DNA of 64,000 nucleotides from Vibrio sp. D404a (GCF_030248535.1 NZ_JAHGAJ010000017.1:124001-188000), one strand, 5' to 3'. Counted from the first letter of the stretch, positions 30,380-39,607 are shown. The notes: a model not told the origin generated them from the letters alone. A program made the numbers and translations.

Positions 30380-32914
30380 ATGTCCATAAAGACCCAAATT
30401 ACACTCAGAACGGCAGTGGTACTGCCGTTCGTGATGATTTTTCTCTTCACTATAGGTGTATTGGTTTTTACCCAAAAGAGCAGCTTTGAAGAGATGGTTC
30501 GTGATGTCAGTGCTCGTCAATTAGCGTCACTGACAGAAAACGTCCATAAAAGTCTTTCTGAATTTCTAGAAAAGCCCTTCCATGCCAATCTGTCACTGAG
30601 CCACAACATCGGCTATCACCAGCTGTATCACCAAGACAACCTGAATGAGATCCAAGACTATATTCTGCAGAGCTTTTCTGGGCACTTCTCGACCATAGAA
30701 CAATTGGATGTGATAGGCCTTGGCACTGAAGACGGTCACTATGTTGGCTTTAGGAAAGAGGCTAATAACGGCTATACCTTGATGATTCAAGATGACCGTA
30801 CTCGTAACCAACTGGTCATCTACCGTGGCCGCAAGGTAAGCGACGATATTCGCTCTGTTATTCCTAATTATGACCCACGTATTCGCCCTTGGTACACGCC
30901 TGTCGCACATCAAACCAAGCCTGCATGGTCCACGATTTATACCAACGCCGATGAGAGACAAGAGATCACCCTCTCTGCCCTCGCGCCAATCTATGACCAA
31001 GGCGAGTTCAAAGCAGTCATTGTCAGCGACATTAAGATTGATACCTTCAACGCCTTCCTCAAACAGCTCAAAGACAAAACCAATGCCTCTGTTTACATCA
31101 TGGATAAACAGCAGCGTATGGTCGCTCACTCTGATGGTGGCAGTGTCGTTTCTTGGGGCAACACCCGTCATTCTGATCGAGGCGAAAGACTGCTCGCCAC
31201 AGAGAGTCCAAACCCGATCATTCGTGAGAACGCAGCCCACGTAAATCAGTTTCACCTCTTAGATGATTCCAAGGTACACCGCTTTAGCTTTGAGCTGGAT
31301 GGCGAACGCTACTTTAACCAGATCACGCCTTACTCAGATGAACACGGCATCACTTGGTTCATCGGCATGTCGATACCAAAAACCGACCTGCTCGGTAAGC
31401 TGCCAGAGAATCAACGTAATAGTTGGTTGCTCGGACTGCTACTGAGCTTTACTGGCATTGGTCTTGGTTTCTTGGCATTCAACCGTGTGACGCGTCCGAT
31501 CACCTCTACTGCCGATGCCGCAAAACAGCTAGCAAAAGGCGATTGGGACAGCACCATGCCTAAGCCAGGCAACATCTACGAAACCAGTATGCTGGTCGAG
31601 GCATTCAATGAGATGACCGACAACCTCAAGTCGTCATTCAACGCACTGCAGACTCAGCTCACCTATGATTCGTTGACTAAGTTGTTTAGCAGAGAAGGTT
31701 TAGTGGATGCGGCGAAAAAGCTCAACATCGCCAATACCGGCACTCTGTACTTGGTGGGTATTGACCGTTTCCGCGACATCAACGACAGTCTTGGTCACTA
31801 CAATGGTGACCAACTACTGATCATCGCTGCCGCTCGCCTGCGAGGAATTCTGCCAGAGCACTACTTACTGGCTCGTACTGGTGGCGATGAATTCGCTATC
31901 TACGCACCAGATGTGACAGGCCAAGAGGAAGTGGGCTTATTAGCAAACCGACTGCTACAGACCTTCGCCTCCCCTTTCTGTATGGAATCAGAAAATGTGG
32001 TGATCAACATTTCGATTGGCATTGTTCAGCAGTGTGAAGACAGCGATATGACCCTATGGCTGCGTAACAGCAGTATAGCCTTGAGTAATGCGAAACAAGA
32101 TAAAGCGCGCTTTAGCATCTATAGCCCAGAGATGGCCAACGCTTCAAGGCATCGTACAAAGATGTTGGCTCGCATCAATAAAGCGATTGAGAAGAAGCAG
32201 TTTGAACCCTTCTACCAGCCGATCATCGACCTAGAGACAGGCACCACCGTTGGTGCAGAAGCACTGGCTCGTTGGGTAACGGAGCAAGGTATCATTGCAC
32301 CGCTGGAGTTTATTCCGCTAGCGGAAGAGACCGGGCTCATCAGTGATATCGGCCAGCAGATCTTGCACAAATCGTGTCGTGATACTGCAATAGCGATTGA
32401 GACAGGCATGTGGCCTGCCGACTTCTCTATTCACGTCAATCTTGCAGTGGATCAGCTCAGTCAGCCGGGCTTTGTCGAACAAGTCAAAACCACGCTGCGT
32501 GACACTAAGCTCCCTGCACGTAACCTCACACTGGAGATCACCGAGTCACGTATCGTCGATAACGACCCAACCATCATCGAGAACATGCTGGCTCTGAAAG
32601 CGCTCGGTATCTCAATTGCGATTGATGACTTTGGTACTGGCTACTCTTCGCTGGCCTACCTCCAAAAACTGCCATTCGACTGCTTGAAGATCGACCGCAG
32701 CTTTGTAAACAAGTTAGAGAAAGAGAACCTCGATAGCTCGATTGTGGCCGCCATCGTCAACATCACGCATGGCTTTAAGGTTAACTTGGTGGCTGAAGGG
32801 GTGGAGACTCAGCAGCAAGCCGACCTATTAAGAGAACTCAAGTGTCCACAGGCGCAGGGCTTCCTATACAGCCGCCCGGTACCCTTTGACGAGTGGCCGC
32901 ATCAACTGGGTTAA
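30380..32914 (+). CDS. Membrane sensor with GGDEF and EAL domains
   Basis: A predicted c-di-GMP enzyme of 844 residues. Order: TM1 (about 10-32), a periplasmic Cache-type sensor region (about 35-345), TM2 (about 350-370), HAMP (about 370-420), GGDEF domain with intact GGDEF at 501-505, and EAL domain with E627-A-L plus DDFGTGYSSL and the KIDRSFV segment. Both catalytic signatures are complete, so either synthesis or hydrolysis of c-di-GMP is possible. No RxxD inhibitory site is present ahead of GGDEF. Monocistronic, downstream of glnG. Confidence 0.9.
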   Translation: MSIKTQITLRTAVVLPFVMIFLFTIGVLVFTQKSSFEEMVRDVSARQLASLTENVHKSLSEFLEKPFHANLSLSHNIGYHQLYHQDNLNEIQDYILQSFSGHFSTIEQLDVIGLGTEDGHYVGFRKEANNGYTLMIQDDRTRNQLVIYRGRKVSDDIRSVIPNYDPRIRPWYTPVAHQTKPAWSTIYTNADERQEITLSALAPIYDQGEFKAVIVSDIKIDTFNAFLKQLKDKTNASVYIMDKQQRMVAHSDGGSVVSWGNTRHSDRGERLLATESPNPIIRENAAHVNQFHLLDDSKVHRFSFELDGERYFNQITPYSDEHGITWFIGMSIPKTDLLGKLPENQRNSWLLGLLLSFTGIGLGFLAFNRVTRPITSTADAAKQLAKGDWDSTMPKPGNIYETSMLVEAFNEMTDNLKSSFNALQTQLTYDSLTKLFSREGLVDAAKKLNIANTGTLYLVGIDRFRDINDSLGHYNGDQLLIIAAARLRGILPEHYLLARTGGDEFAIYAPDVTGQEEVGLLANRLLQTFASPFCMESENVVINISIGIVQQCEDSDMTLWLRNSSIALSNAKQDKARFSIYSPEMANASRHRTKMLARINKAIEKKQFEPFYQPIIDLETGTTVGAEALARWVTEQGIIAPLEFIPLAEETGLISDIGQQILHKSCRDTAIAIETGMWPADFSIHVNLAVDQLSQPGFVEQVKTTLRDTKLPARNLTLEITESRIVDNDPTIIENMLALKALGISIAIDDFGTGYSSLAYLQKLPFDCLKIDRSFVNKLEKENLDSSIVAAIVNITHGFKVNLVAEGVETQQQADLLRELKCPQAQGFLYSRPVPFDEWPHQLG

Positions 32915-32953
32915 CAGTGCTTAACTAAGCCATTGATATTGAATAGCTAGAAT

Positions 32954-32987
32954 AAAAAATGCCAGCATCTCAAGTGCTGGCATTTTT
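32954..32987. terminator. Bidirectional terminator between the GGDEF-EAL gene and hemN
   Basis: The stem AAAAATGCCAGCA/TGCTGGCATTTTT with a seven-base loop has A and T runs on either side. Confidence 0.87.
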
Positions 32988-33021
32988 ATCGGAACGTCGA
33001 TATTGCGAAAGCAGAGCTCTC

Positions 33022-34413
33022 TTAGATAACGCGAGAGAACTGCTGTTGACGAGCCTTGGCACGCAGGTATTTGTCGAAACACATACAGATGTTACGAATC
33101 AACAAACGACCACGCAGGGTTACGCGGATCTCTTTGTCATCCACTTCAACCAGTTCATCATTGATGAAGGTTTGCAGTAGCTCTAAGTCTTCTTTGAAGT
33201 AGCGATTAAAGTTCACTGAGAACTCAGATTCAATCTGAGTCTTATCCAGTTTAAAGTTACAGATCAGCTGCTTAATCACTTCACGACGCAGTAAATCATC
33301 GTTATCTAGAGCCACACCTTTCCAGAGTGCATGACGCAGGTCGTTCACTTGCGCGTAGTATTTCTTCAGCTCTTTCTGGTTCTGTGCGTACGCATCACCC
33401 ACCATAGAGATTGCCGATACACCGAAGCCAATCAGGTCACATTCACCTTGAGTGGTGTAGCCTTGGAAGTTACGGTGAAGGATGCCTTCTCGCTGAGCCA
33501 CTGCGAGCTCATCTTCTGGAAGTGCAAAGTGGTCCATACCGATGAACTGGTAACCCGCACCCGTTAGCGTCGCGATGGTGTCTTGCAGAATCGCCATCTT
33601 CTCTTCTGCTTTCGGTAGGTCTTCGTCTTTAATCTTGCGCTGAGCTGCAAACAGTTGAGGCATATGCGCGTAGTTAAACACAGACAGACGACCCGGCTTC
33701 ATCTCCAACACCTGCTTTAGCGTGTCCGCAAACAGTGCTTGAGTCTGCTTTGGCAGGCCGTAGATAAGGTCAAGGTTGGTTGAGCGGAAGCCCAGATCTT
33801 TGGCACGCTGAACCATAGCAATGATGAACTCTTCATCTTGCTCACGGTTCACCAACTTCTGGACTTCTTTGTTGAAGTCCTGAACACCGATACTGAGGCG
33901 GTTAAAGCCTTCATTGCGCAGGTGATCCAGTACGTCTAGTTCAATCTCACGTGGGTCAACCTCGATGCTGATCTCAGCGTCTTGAGTGAAGTTAAACTCA
34001 TCACGCAGAATCATCATCAGACGAGTAATTTGCGCCTTACTTAGGAAGGTTGGCGTACCACCACCAAAGTGCAGCTGTGTCACCTCACGCCCTTGCAGCA
34101 ATGCTGCGCGCTGACGGATCTCATGCTCAATCACATCGAGATACTCATCGGCCTTGTGCGAGTGGCGAGTAATGACCTTGTTACAACCACAGTAGTAACA
34201 AAGCTTATGACAAAACGGGATATGTACGTAAAGAGAAAGCGGGCGCTCAGGGTACTGAGTACACGCCATGTCATAATCAGAGACCGTGAAAGCTTCATGG
34301 AACTCCAACGCAGTTGGATAAGAGGTGTAACGTGGACCAGAATAGTTGTACTTGTCTAAGATGGCTTGATCCCAAACGATTTGCTGGCTCGTTACTGCTG
34401 GCTTGCTCGACAT
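33022..34413 (-). CDS. hemN: Oxygen-independent coproporphyrinogen III oxidase
   Basis: HemN is a radical-SAM enzyme that converts coproporphyrinogen III to protoporphyrinogen IX without oxygen. The 463-residue protein has the 4Fe-4S motif C68-x3-C72-x2-C75, with the extra C77 typical of true HemN and absent from HemW. The GGGTPTFL SAM-binding segment (about 115) and the HemN C-terminal domain (after about 370) are present. Monocistronic; its upstream gap has no convincing FNR box. Confidence 0.96.
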   Translation of the reverse strand: MSSKPAVTSQQIVWDQAILDKYNYSGPRYTSYPTALEFHEAFTVSDYDMACTQYPERPLSLYVHIPFCHKLCYYCGCNKVITRHSHKADEYLDVIEHEIRQRAALLQGREVTQLHFGGGTPTFLSKAQITRLMMILRDEFNFTQDAEISIEVDPREIELDVLDHLRNEGFNRLSIGVQDFNKEVQKLVNREQDEEFIIAMVQRAKDLGFRSTNLDLIYGLPKQTQALFADTLKQVLEMKPGRLSVFNYAHMPQLFAAQRKIKDEDLPKAEEKMAILQDTIATLTGAGYQFIGMDHFALPEDELAVAQREGILHRNFQGYTTQGECDLIGFGVSAISMVGDAYAQNQKELKKYYAQVNDLRHALWKGVALDNDDLLRREVIKQLICNFKLDKTQIESEFSVNFNRYFKEDLELLQTFINDELVEVDDKEIRVTLRGRLLIRNICMCFDKYLRAKARQQQFSRVI

Positions 34414-34606
34414 GATGGTATTTCCAATTTAGATCCGTGAATACGGGTGTACTCTCAAATCATTTTACATACATTAAAATATAGACGGGTTATTTTGCCA
34501 TACGAGTTGTAAGGACGTTTGATCGCTAATCGCTTTTTAGAGACAAAAGCTCAAAAGTGATAGCTTGATCACTAACCGACTTAGGGGTGTAAGATAACAC
34601 AAAGGC

Positions 34607-34650
34607 AAGAGGGCTTATTTGATGTGACACCACACCACATAAGCCCTTTC
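34607..34650 (-). terminator. Possible terminator after the DUF2489 gene
   Basis: Arms GGGCTTAT and ATAAGCCC (8 bp) around a 20-base loop, followed on the minus strand by a weak T-rich stretch. Confidence 0.4.
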
Positions 34651-34652
34651 TA

Positions 34653-35141
34653 TTAGATCATCTGAATGTTGATTTGGTTATTAAGCGGTTTTACTTTCTT
34701 TTGTAACTGCTTCAACTCTTCAATGATGGATTCGTTCAAGCGTGACTCTGCTTTTTGTCGAGTCAAGTTCTGTTGCATGCGCTCTCGCTTCGGAAGGTTT
34801 TGTCTGTCTTCCCCGCGCGCCATGTCCTTAACCACATGATAAAGCTCTGAGGTCGCTGGATATTCAGCGTCAAAGTCGATGCGTTCATCACCCTGAACAA
34901 AGTCCATAATGTTGTACACGCGAATACTCACCTCTGACAAATCACACTGCCCTTGGATGCCAGCAAGGCAAAGGGTGTTGACGTTGTCATAGATGTTCGC
35001 GTTACGCTTCTCGATTGCCAGAGCTTGATGCTGCTTTTGCAACTCCGTCTGCTTCTTCACTTGAAGTAGAAGGTAACCTGCGTACGAGCCCAAGCCGAGA
35101 ATGATAATTCCACCAGCAATTGCTAATAAGGTTACGTTCAT
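34653..35141 (-). CDS. DUF2489 membrane-anchored protein
   Basis: A 162-residue protein with one N-terminal membrane helix (about 4-26) and a charged, mostly helical domain ending in a coiled-coil-like stretch rich in Lys and Gln. It belongs to DUF2489; function unknown. It follows yihI by 6 bases, so it is likely part of the methyltransferase-yihI-DUF2489 operon. Confidence 0.8.
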   Translation of the reverse strand: MNVTLLAIAGGIIILGLGSYAGYLLLQVKKQTELQKQHQALAIEKRNANIYDNVNTLCLAGIQGQCDLSEVSIRVYNIMDFVQGDERIDFDAEYPATSELYHVVKDMARGEDRQNLPKRERMQQNLTRQKAESRLNESIIEELKQLQKKVKPLNNQINIQMI

Positions 35142-35147
35142 TGGTTC

Positions 35148-35699
35148 TTAACCTTTAAAGTTATCGAGATCGATGTCTTCAAACTGAGACAGTAAGTCTT
35201 CATCTGAAGAGGCTTTCTTAGAAACAGACTCAGGAAGGTCATCAAATACCTCTTCCTCTTCTGGCTCAAGCAGGCCTAGGCGATCCATTAGGAACTCGAT
35301 ACGGTCTAGCTTCTCGTCTACCAATTTCTGTAGACCAGCACCTAGGTTCTCGCCCGCTTCAATACGGTCTAGCAAGGTGTTCAGCTGTGCATCGTTCTCA
35401 AGCATTTCTAGCTCTTGTTCAAACGACACCTTACGCTCTTGTTTAGTCGGCTTCTTAACCGGTTCGATCACCAAAGGAATCTTTTTCTTGCTGCCTAAAC
35501 GAGGGTCGCGGTTTTGTGCAGCTTTACGCTGTTTCGCTTCGCCACCGTCTGAGTGACGGCTACCTGATTTTAAACCTTTACGTTTCTTCAGGCGTTTGCG
35601 TTCACGTCCTTCCACATCCGATTCGCTACGGTTGCGAGTTACGATCACTTCAGGAGCACCGTAAGCTCCTGGCTTTCTTGATTTTTTGCTACGGCTCAT
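35148..35699 (-). CDS. yihI: Der GTPase-activating protein YihI
   Basis: YihI stimulates the GTPase Der (EngA) and so tunes 50S ribosome assembly. The 183-residue protein has the diagnostic basic N-terminus (MSRSKKSRKPGAYGAPE), a lysine-rich region (about 30-75) and an acidic C-terminal helical domain (about 95-180). The gene shares one base with the stop of the upstream methyltransferase. Next to hemN, as in E. coli. Confidence 0.92.
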   Translation of the reverse strand: MSRSKKSRKPGAYGAPEVIVTRNRSESDVEGRERKRLKKRKGLKSGSRHSDGGEAKQRKAAQNRDPRLGSKKKIPLVIEPVKKPTKQERKVSFEQELEMLENDAQLNTLLDRIEAGENLGAGLQKLVDEKLDRIEFLMDRLGLLEPEEEEVFDDLPESVSKKASSDEDLLSQFEDIDLDNFKG

Positions 35700-36337
35700 T
35701 ACTGGGTCTTCCTCAGTAAAATTACATCATTTCCAACAAATTCGAGTTCGAGCTTATCCCGCTCAGCCAAAAACTGGAATGTTTGGCGGCTAAAAAAGAC
35801 CACATGCGTTGGGTCATTCTTATAGTGCCAACCAGCAAACGCGTCCACGTCTATTACTAGCTTGGTCATAAGACCAATCCAGCCCTCTGGCTTAACTAAA
35901 TTCAACCATTGCTGCCACACCTTATCGGGTTCATAAAGATGCTCAATCACCTCGGTGGCAGTCATAAAGTCGTACGTCTTATCAAGAACGGTGCGTTCTG
36001 GGTGATAGTAGATGTCGTACAACTCCATGGTGTGTCCCGCTTCTTCTAACATGATAGATAGCGTAGGGCCTGGGCCACAACCAAAATCTAACCCGTGTGA
36101 GTTAGATGAAATTCTGTCTGTTAATGGGTCGGCAATGCGCGACAAGAACTTACGATAACCAGCATCACTGGGATCATTCTCATGCAGATCATAGTGTGCT
36201 TTCTCTTCGCTTGCTTCTAGCCTTTGGTCAGGTTTTACAAATACCAACTCACATTGCTGACACTGCAGATACTCTCTGCGTTTGTCTTCAAAGTAGTGAT
36301 GCACATCGTGATGATGGCATAAGGGACAAGTATACAT
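35699..36337 (-). CDS. Class I SAM-dependent methyltransferase with N-terminal zinc ribbon
   Basis: The 212-residue protein starts with a CxxC...CxxC zinc ribbon (C4, C7, C26, C29). A Rossmann methyltransferase domain follows, with SAM motif I GLDFGCGPGPTL near residue 82. The substrate is not evident; C-methyltransferases of this type with zinc ribbons act on sugars or small molecules, but this is only inference. Its start is about 85 bases from the end of the CsrB/C-like RNA, and it overlaps yihI by one base. Confidence 0.75.
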   Translation of the reverse strand: MYTCPLCHHHDVHHYFEDKRREYLQCQQCELVFVKPDQRLEASEEKAHYDLHENDPSDAGYRKFLSRIADPLTDRISSNSHGLDFGCGPGPTLSIMLEEAGHTMELYDIYYHPERTVLDKTYDFMTATEVIEHLYEPDKVWQQWLNLVKPEGWIGLMTKLVIDVDAFAGWHYKNDPTHVVFFSRQTFQFLAERDKLELEFVGNDVILLRKTQ

Positions 36338-36420
36338 AGCACATCCTTAAACAGGGATGCGAAACATACCAGAAAGTGCGTTTAGAGTGGAGAGATATTG
36401 GGTGTTTTTTCATCAAATCA

Positions 36421-36677
36421 ATAAAAAAAGCGATAGGAAAACCTATCGCTCTCTAAATCTGCCTATATTGGCCAAAATTTGCATACTCAACTTGGTACAC
36501 AAATCTCCATTTGTTATTGGTGCTTTCCCTGCCAAATTTGTTTGTTGTTCATCACCCTGATGAATTTTGGCTATCCGTTTCTAACACCTTGTCACTGGGC
36601 TATCCTAGCCTGATCCGTTTCTGTCTATACCGTTAGACTAGACGATCATCCATATCGATTTCAGCTCCAAGCTGATG
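36421..36677 (-). ncRNA. CsrB/CsrC-family regulatory RNA (CsrA-sequestering)
   Basis: This unannotated strand carries a row of simple hairpins with GGA or GGG exposed in or next to the loop: 36662-36674 (TTGGA), 36643-36657 (ATGGATG), 36623-36638 (ACGG), 36598-36610 (stem GGCTA/TAGCC, loop GGA), 36548-36564 (stem TTCATC/GATGAA, loop AGGGT) and 36499-36514 (stem ACAAAT/ATTTGT, loop GGAG). It ends in a strong terminator (36423-36450). This is the CsrB/CsrC design, in which each loop binds CsrA. The location near yihI and engB is where E. coli keeps csrC. The 5' end is inferred from a promoter-like TAAAGT at 36684-36689; length about 257 nt. I cannot say which Vibrio Csr RNA it is. Confidence 0.82.
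36423..36450 (-). terminator. Terminator of the CsrB/C-like RNA
   Basis: A nine-bp stem AGCGATAGG/CCTATCGCT with four-base loop is followed on the minus strand by a run of seven T. Confidence 0.88.
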
Positions 36678-36683
36678 GCGCCT

Positions 36684-36711
36684 ACTTTACTCATTTATCA
36701 AAAAACGACAA
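36684..36711 (-). promoter_or_regulatory. Putative promoter of the CsrB/C-like RNA
   Basis: On the minus strand TTGTCG (36706-36711) and TAAAGT (36684-36689) are separated by 16 bases. The predicted start is near 36677, three bases before the first GGA hairpin. Confidence 0.5.
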
Positions 36712-36799
36712 GAGCGCAGCTTCACACTTTTTGTACAGCAAATGAACACTCATAAATAATGCCAATCTGATCACACCAACAATCAATTCACCCTATAGA

Positions 36800-36836
36800 A
36801 AAGACAACGCCCCAGCCAATCATGGCTAGGGCGCAT
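36800..36836 (-). terminator. Terminator after the cytochrome c4 gene
   Basis: A GC-rich stem (GCGCCCTAGCC pairing with GGCTGGGGCG, one mismatch region) is followed on the minus strand by TTGTCTTTT. Confidence 0.7.
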
Positions 36837-36895
36837 CCTAAATCTTGCTCGAACGTACATTTCTTCACTCTGGCTAAGAGCGAGAAACCGACAAA

Positions 36896-37513
36896 TTAGT
36901 GTAGACCACCAACGTACTTCGATAAGGTTTCGATATCTGCGTCTGTCAGCTTTTTAGCTACATCACGCATCATCGCATTCATGTCGTTGTTACGGCTACC
37001 ATCGCGGAACTTCTCAAGTTGTAGCTTGATGTATTCTGCATGCTGGCCAGAAATCTTAGGGAAACCAGATAGCTCTGTACCGTTACCACGTGGACCGTGA
37101 CAAGCAATACATGCTGTTAGGCCGCGTTCAGCGTCACCCGCGGTGTATAGAACTTTACCCTCTTCTACTACGTTTTCTGGTGTAGAGTTATTAGAGATAG
37201 GCAGAGATGCGTAATATGCTGCAAGGTCAGCCATGTCTTCTTCAGACAGAGGCATCGCCATTGCACCCATTACAGGTTCATTACGACCTTGTTTACCACC
37301 ACTAGTCATACCTAGCTTGAGATCTTTTAACTGCTTCTCAAGGTATTTCTCATGTTGACCAGCCAGTTTAGGGTACTGCGTGATCAGACTGTTGCCGTCA
37401 GCACCGTGGCAGGCAACACATGTTTGTGATTTGGCTTTACCAGCTTCAATACTACCTTGAGCCCATACTGAGCAGCTGGCTAATAGACTCAAAATTAGCG
37501 CTAATTTCTTCAT
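36896..37513 (-). CDS. Cytochrome c4 (diheme c-type cytochrome)
   Basis: A 205-residue periplasmic electron carrier with a signal peptide (about 1-19, ending VWA). Its two homologous cytochrome c domains each have a CxxCH heme site (C32-VA-C35-H36 and C135-IA-C138-H139) and Met ligands further on. This tandem design is cytochrome c4, which passes electrons to terminal oxidases such as cbb3. Divergent from engB, with about 148 bases between start codons. Confidence 0.9.
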   Translation of the reverse strand: MKKLALILSLLASCSVWAQGSIEAGKAKSQTCVACHGADGNSLITQYPKLAGQHEKYLEKQLKDLKLGMTSGGKQGRNEPVMGAMAMPLSEEDMADLAAYYASLPISNNSTPENVVEEGKVLYTAGDAERGLTACIACHGPRGNGTELSGFPKISGQHAEYIKLQLEKFRDGSRNNDMNAMMRDVAKKLTDADIETLSKYVGGLH

Positions 37514-37661
37514 GACATTCCATTATAATTATCAAGCTTCCAGTACCACTCTATGTTGCCACTCATGGTACAATAGGCGACCTTATGCCGAGCACGGTTA
37601 TTTTACACAAATTCACAAAAAAGTAATCAATCGACTACACAAAGTCGAGATGGAGTTAACA

Positions 37662-38321
37662 GTGAGCGTAAAAATTCATTATCAAAACACGCATTTCATT
37701 ACCAGTGCACCTGATATTCGTCACTTACCAGAAGACGAAGGGATCGAAATTGCGTTCGCAGGACGCTCCAATGCTGGTAAATCTAGCGCACTAAATCGCG
37801 TTACAAACCAAAAAAGTTTGGCGAAAACCAGTAAGACCCCAGGTCGTACTCAGCTTATTAACCTATTTAAGGTGACTGACGGTTGTCATATCGTTGACTT
37901 ACCGGGATACGGTTTTGCACAAGTGCCACTAGAGATGAAGAAAAAGTGGCAGAAGTCACTGGGTGAATACCTACAAAAGCGTGAATCGCTTAAAGGCTTG
38001 GTAGTATTGATGGATATCCGCCATCCAATGAAAGATCTAGACCAACAGATGATCTACTGGGCGATTGATAGCCGCATCCCAGTACAAGTCCTGCTGACAA
38101 AGGCCGACAAGCTTAAACAGGGCGCGCGCAAGGCACAGCTGCTGAAGATTCGTAAAGATGCACAATCGTTCGGCGGTGATGTCGCGGTTGACGTGTTCTC
38201 TTCACTTAAAGGCATCGGTGTTGACCAACTGCGCAGCAAGATGGACGAATGGTTCGCACCTGCGCTTGCAGAGCAAATGATTGACGAGCTAGCGGACGAA
38301 GAGCGTAACGACGACGCTTAA
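37662..38321 (+). CDS. engB: Ribosome biogenesis GTPase EngB/YsxC
   Basis: EngB is an essential small GTPase needed for 50S assembly. I use the GTG at 37662 (GGAG six bases upstream), giving 219 residues starting MSVKIHYQN; the frame extends upstream to 37512 but without a better start, and an ATG at 37650 is the main alternative. Motifs: G1 GRSNAGKSS (34-42), G3 DLPGYG, G4 TKAD. The C-terminus is acidic. It ends at a strong terminator. Confidence 0.94.
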   Translation: MSVKIHYQNTHFITSAPDIRHLPEDEGIEIAFAGRSNAGKSSALNRVTNQKSLAKTSKTPGRTQLINLFKVTDGCHIVDLPGYGFAQVPLEMKKKWQKSLGEYLQKRESLKGLVVLMDIRHPMKDLDQQMIYWAIDSRIPVQVLLTKADKLKQGARKAQLLKIRKDAQSFGGDVAVDVFSSLKGIGVDQLRSKMDEWFAPALAEQMIDELADEERNDDA

Positions 38322-38357
38322 AATAGACACATTCGTTAGCTTTGATGAATAAAAGAC

Positions 38358-38388
38358 CTACCCTGCTTATATAGCAGGGTATTTTTTT
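38358..38388 (+). terminator. Terminator after engB
   Basis: Stem TACCCTGCT/AGCAGGGTA with a TATAT loop and seven T. Confidence 0.88.
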
Positions 38389-38509
38389 GTCTATTTTTAA
38401 TCGGTTAGCACTCAGAAGTGATCCATACTAAAAGTCAGAAATAGAACAAATAGATAACAACAATAGTTAGATCACTCCTATCTAACACAATAATGGGAAA
38501 GGAAGGCTC

Positions 38510-39154
38510 ATGTTAAAAAAATGCGTACCCGTGCGAATTTTGGCAATCATCTGCACACTATTAACACCACTGTTACAGGCCGAAGAGCCTCAGTCGCCGC
38601 CCCCAGCTCTGATGAATGTCGACATGACCCTCGATTTAGATGGCATGGAGAAATACGCCAAGGAAGCAAGCCAATCACTGCAGACCATTTCAGAGTCGCT
38701 ACAGTCTATTGTTAATAATCCCAACCTCAGCGACTACCAACAACAGGCACTCAATCAAACCATTGCCAGCATTAACCAGCTCAGCGCTTCAACCACGCAA
38801 TCTCTCAACCACCTTCCTGAGGTGTTCGAACACTCACGAGCCACCTTTCAGCAAACCAGTCAGACGCTACTCGACGATATCCAAACCAAGATCCTGATCG
38901 CCTTGATTGCAGTGGTGGGAGTGATTGTGCTCGCTTTGGTCGCTATATACCTGCTGATCCTCAAGCCAATGCAACACACACTGGTCCAAGCCACCAGCAA
39001 CATCTCTGCCATGGCGCAATCTATCCAGATCACCGCAGAAGCGCTCAAATACAGCACAAACAAACAGCAATACCTGATGGAAGCGATTGAACAGCCGAAT
39101 CATGGACGTGAAGCCACTAAGCAAATAGAAGATGAGAAAGAAGATAAAGAGTAG
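38510..39154 (+). CDS. Uncharacterised exported membrane protein with coiled coil
   Basis: I do not recognise this 214-residue protein. Seen: a signal peptide (about 1-24, ending LQA), a Ser/Gln-rich helical periplasmic region (about 40-125) predicted to form coiled coils, one membrane helix (about 128-151), then a short helical region and an acidic/lysine tail (DEKEDKE). The design recalls the ligand/HAMP part of a chemoreceptor without the signalling domain, but no motif proves this. An AAGGAAGG ribosome site precedes the ATG. Monocistronic, between engB and spf. Confidence 0.7.
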   Translation: MLKKCVPVRILAIICTLLTPLLQAEEPQSPPPALMNVDMTLDLDGMEKYAKEASQSLQTISESLQSIVNNPNLSDYQQQALNQTIASINQLSASTTQSLNHLPEVFEHSRATFQQTSQTLLDDIQTKILIALIAVVGVIVLALVAIYLLILKPMQHTLVQATSNISAMAQSIQITAEALKYSTNKQQYLMEAIEQPNHGREATKQIEDEKEDKE

Positions 39155-39389
39155 TCGTTAATTTGAGTAATCACTCAACCCTAGTTTTAAAGGGGTTATT
39201 TTCCTAAATAAAACAAGATTGAGCCGCCCTGATTAATTCTTACATTTTGATCGCTTTATTCCATAACTACGACAAGAACGCAGATCTGGGTGGTGAGGTT
39301 TTCTGTAGGATGAGGAGCCAGAGAAAGGCGAATGAAGTCACAAAATGCAGGGAAGAAAAGACGCATTGAAAAATTTTCTTTCGCACAAG
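39155..39389. other. Non-coding gap before spf
   Basis: About 235 bases with no ORF of useful length and no clear terminator for the upstream gene. I see nothing else to annotate. Confidence 0.4.
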
Positions 39390-39494
39390 AAAAAACGCCC
39401 CAGTCAAATACTGACTGGGGCGGCTGAATCAGCCTAATCCAATAACGTGAAACAAAAGGTCTGAAAGATAGAACATCTTACCTCTGTACCCTAC
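39390..39494 (-). ncRNA. spf: Spot 42 RNA
   Basis: Spot 42 is an Hfq-binding RNA that represses secondary carbon-source and central metabolism genes when cAMP-CRP is low. The 5' segment GTAGGGTACAGAGGTAAGAT is the same as in E. coli, as is the GTTCTATCTTTCAGACC stretch. The 3' hairpin GCCCCAGTCA/TGACTGGGGC with a T-run closes it. Length about 105 nt (109 in E. coli). It lies downstream of polA on the same strand, as in enterics. A TACATT -10 is seen at 39502-39507. Confidence 0.95.
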
Positions 39495-39607
39495 GAGATT
39501 TAATGTACAACAATTGCTCAGAAATGAAAACAATTTTTGTAGTTTTTTTTCATGAATGTTTTATTAAAACACCAGCAAGCCTTTAAGTGACAGGCTTTAT
39601 TCACGAC

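Noticed and set aside
34414..34652. FNR box in front of hemN
   Set aside because: TTGAT half-sites occur (34519, 34565), but neither has an acceptable ATCAA partner at the right spacing.
36357..36560. 67-codon plus-strand frame in the gap before the cytochrome gene
   Set aside because: It is antisense to the Csr-like RNA hairpins and terminator, and its composition is that of non-coding DNA.
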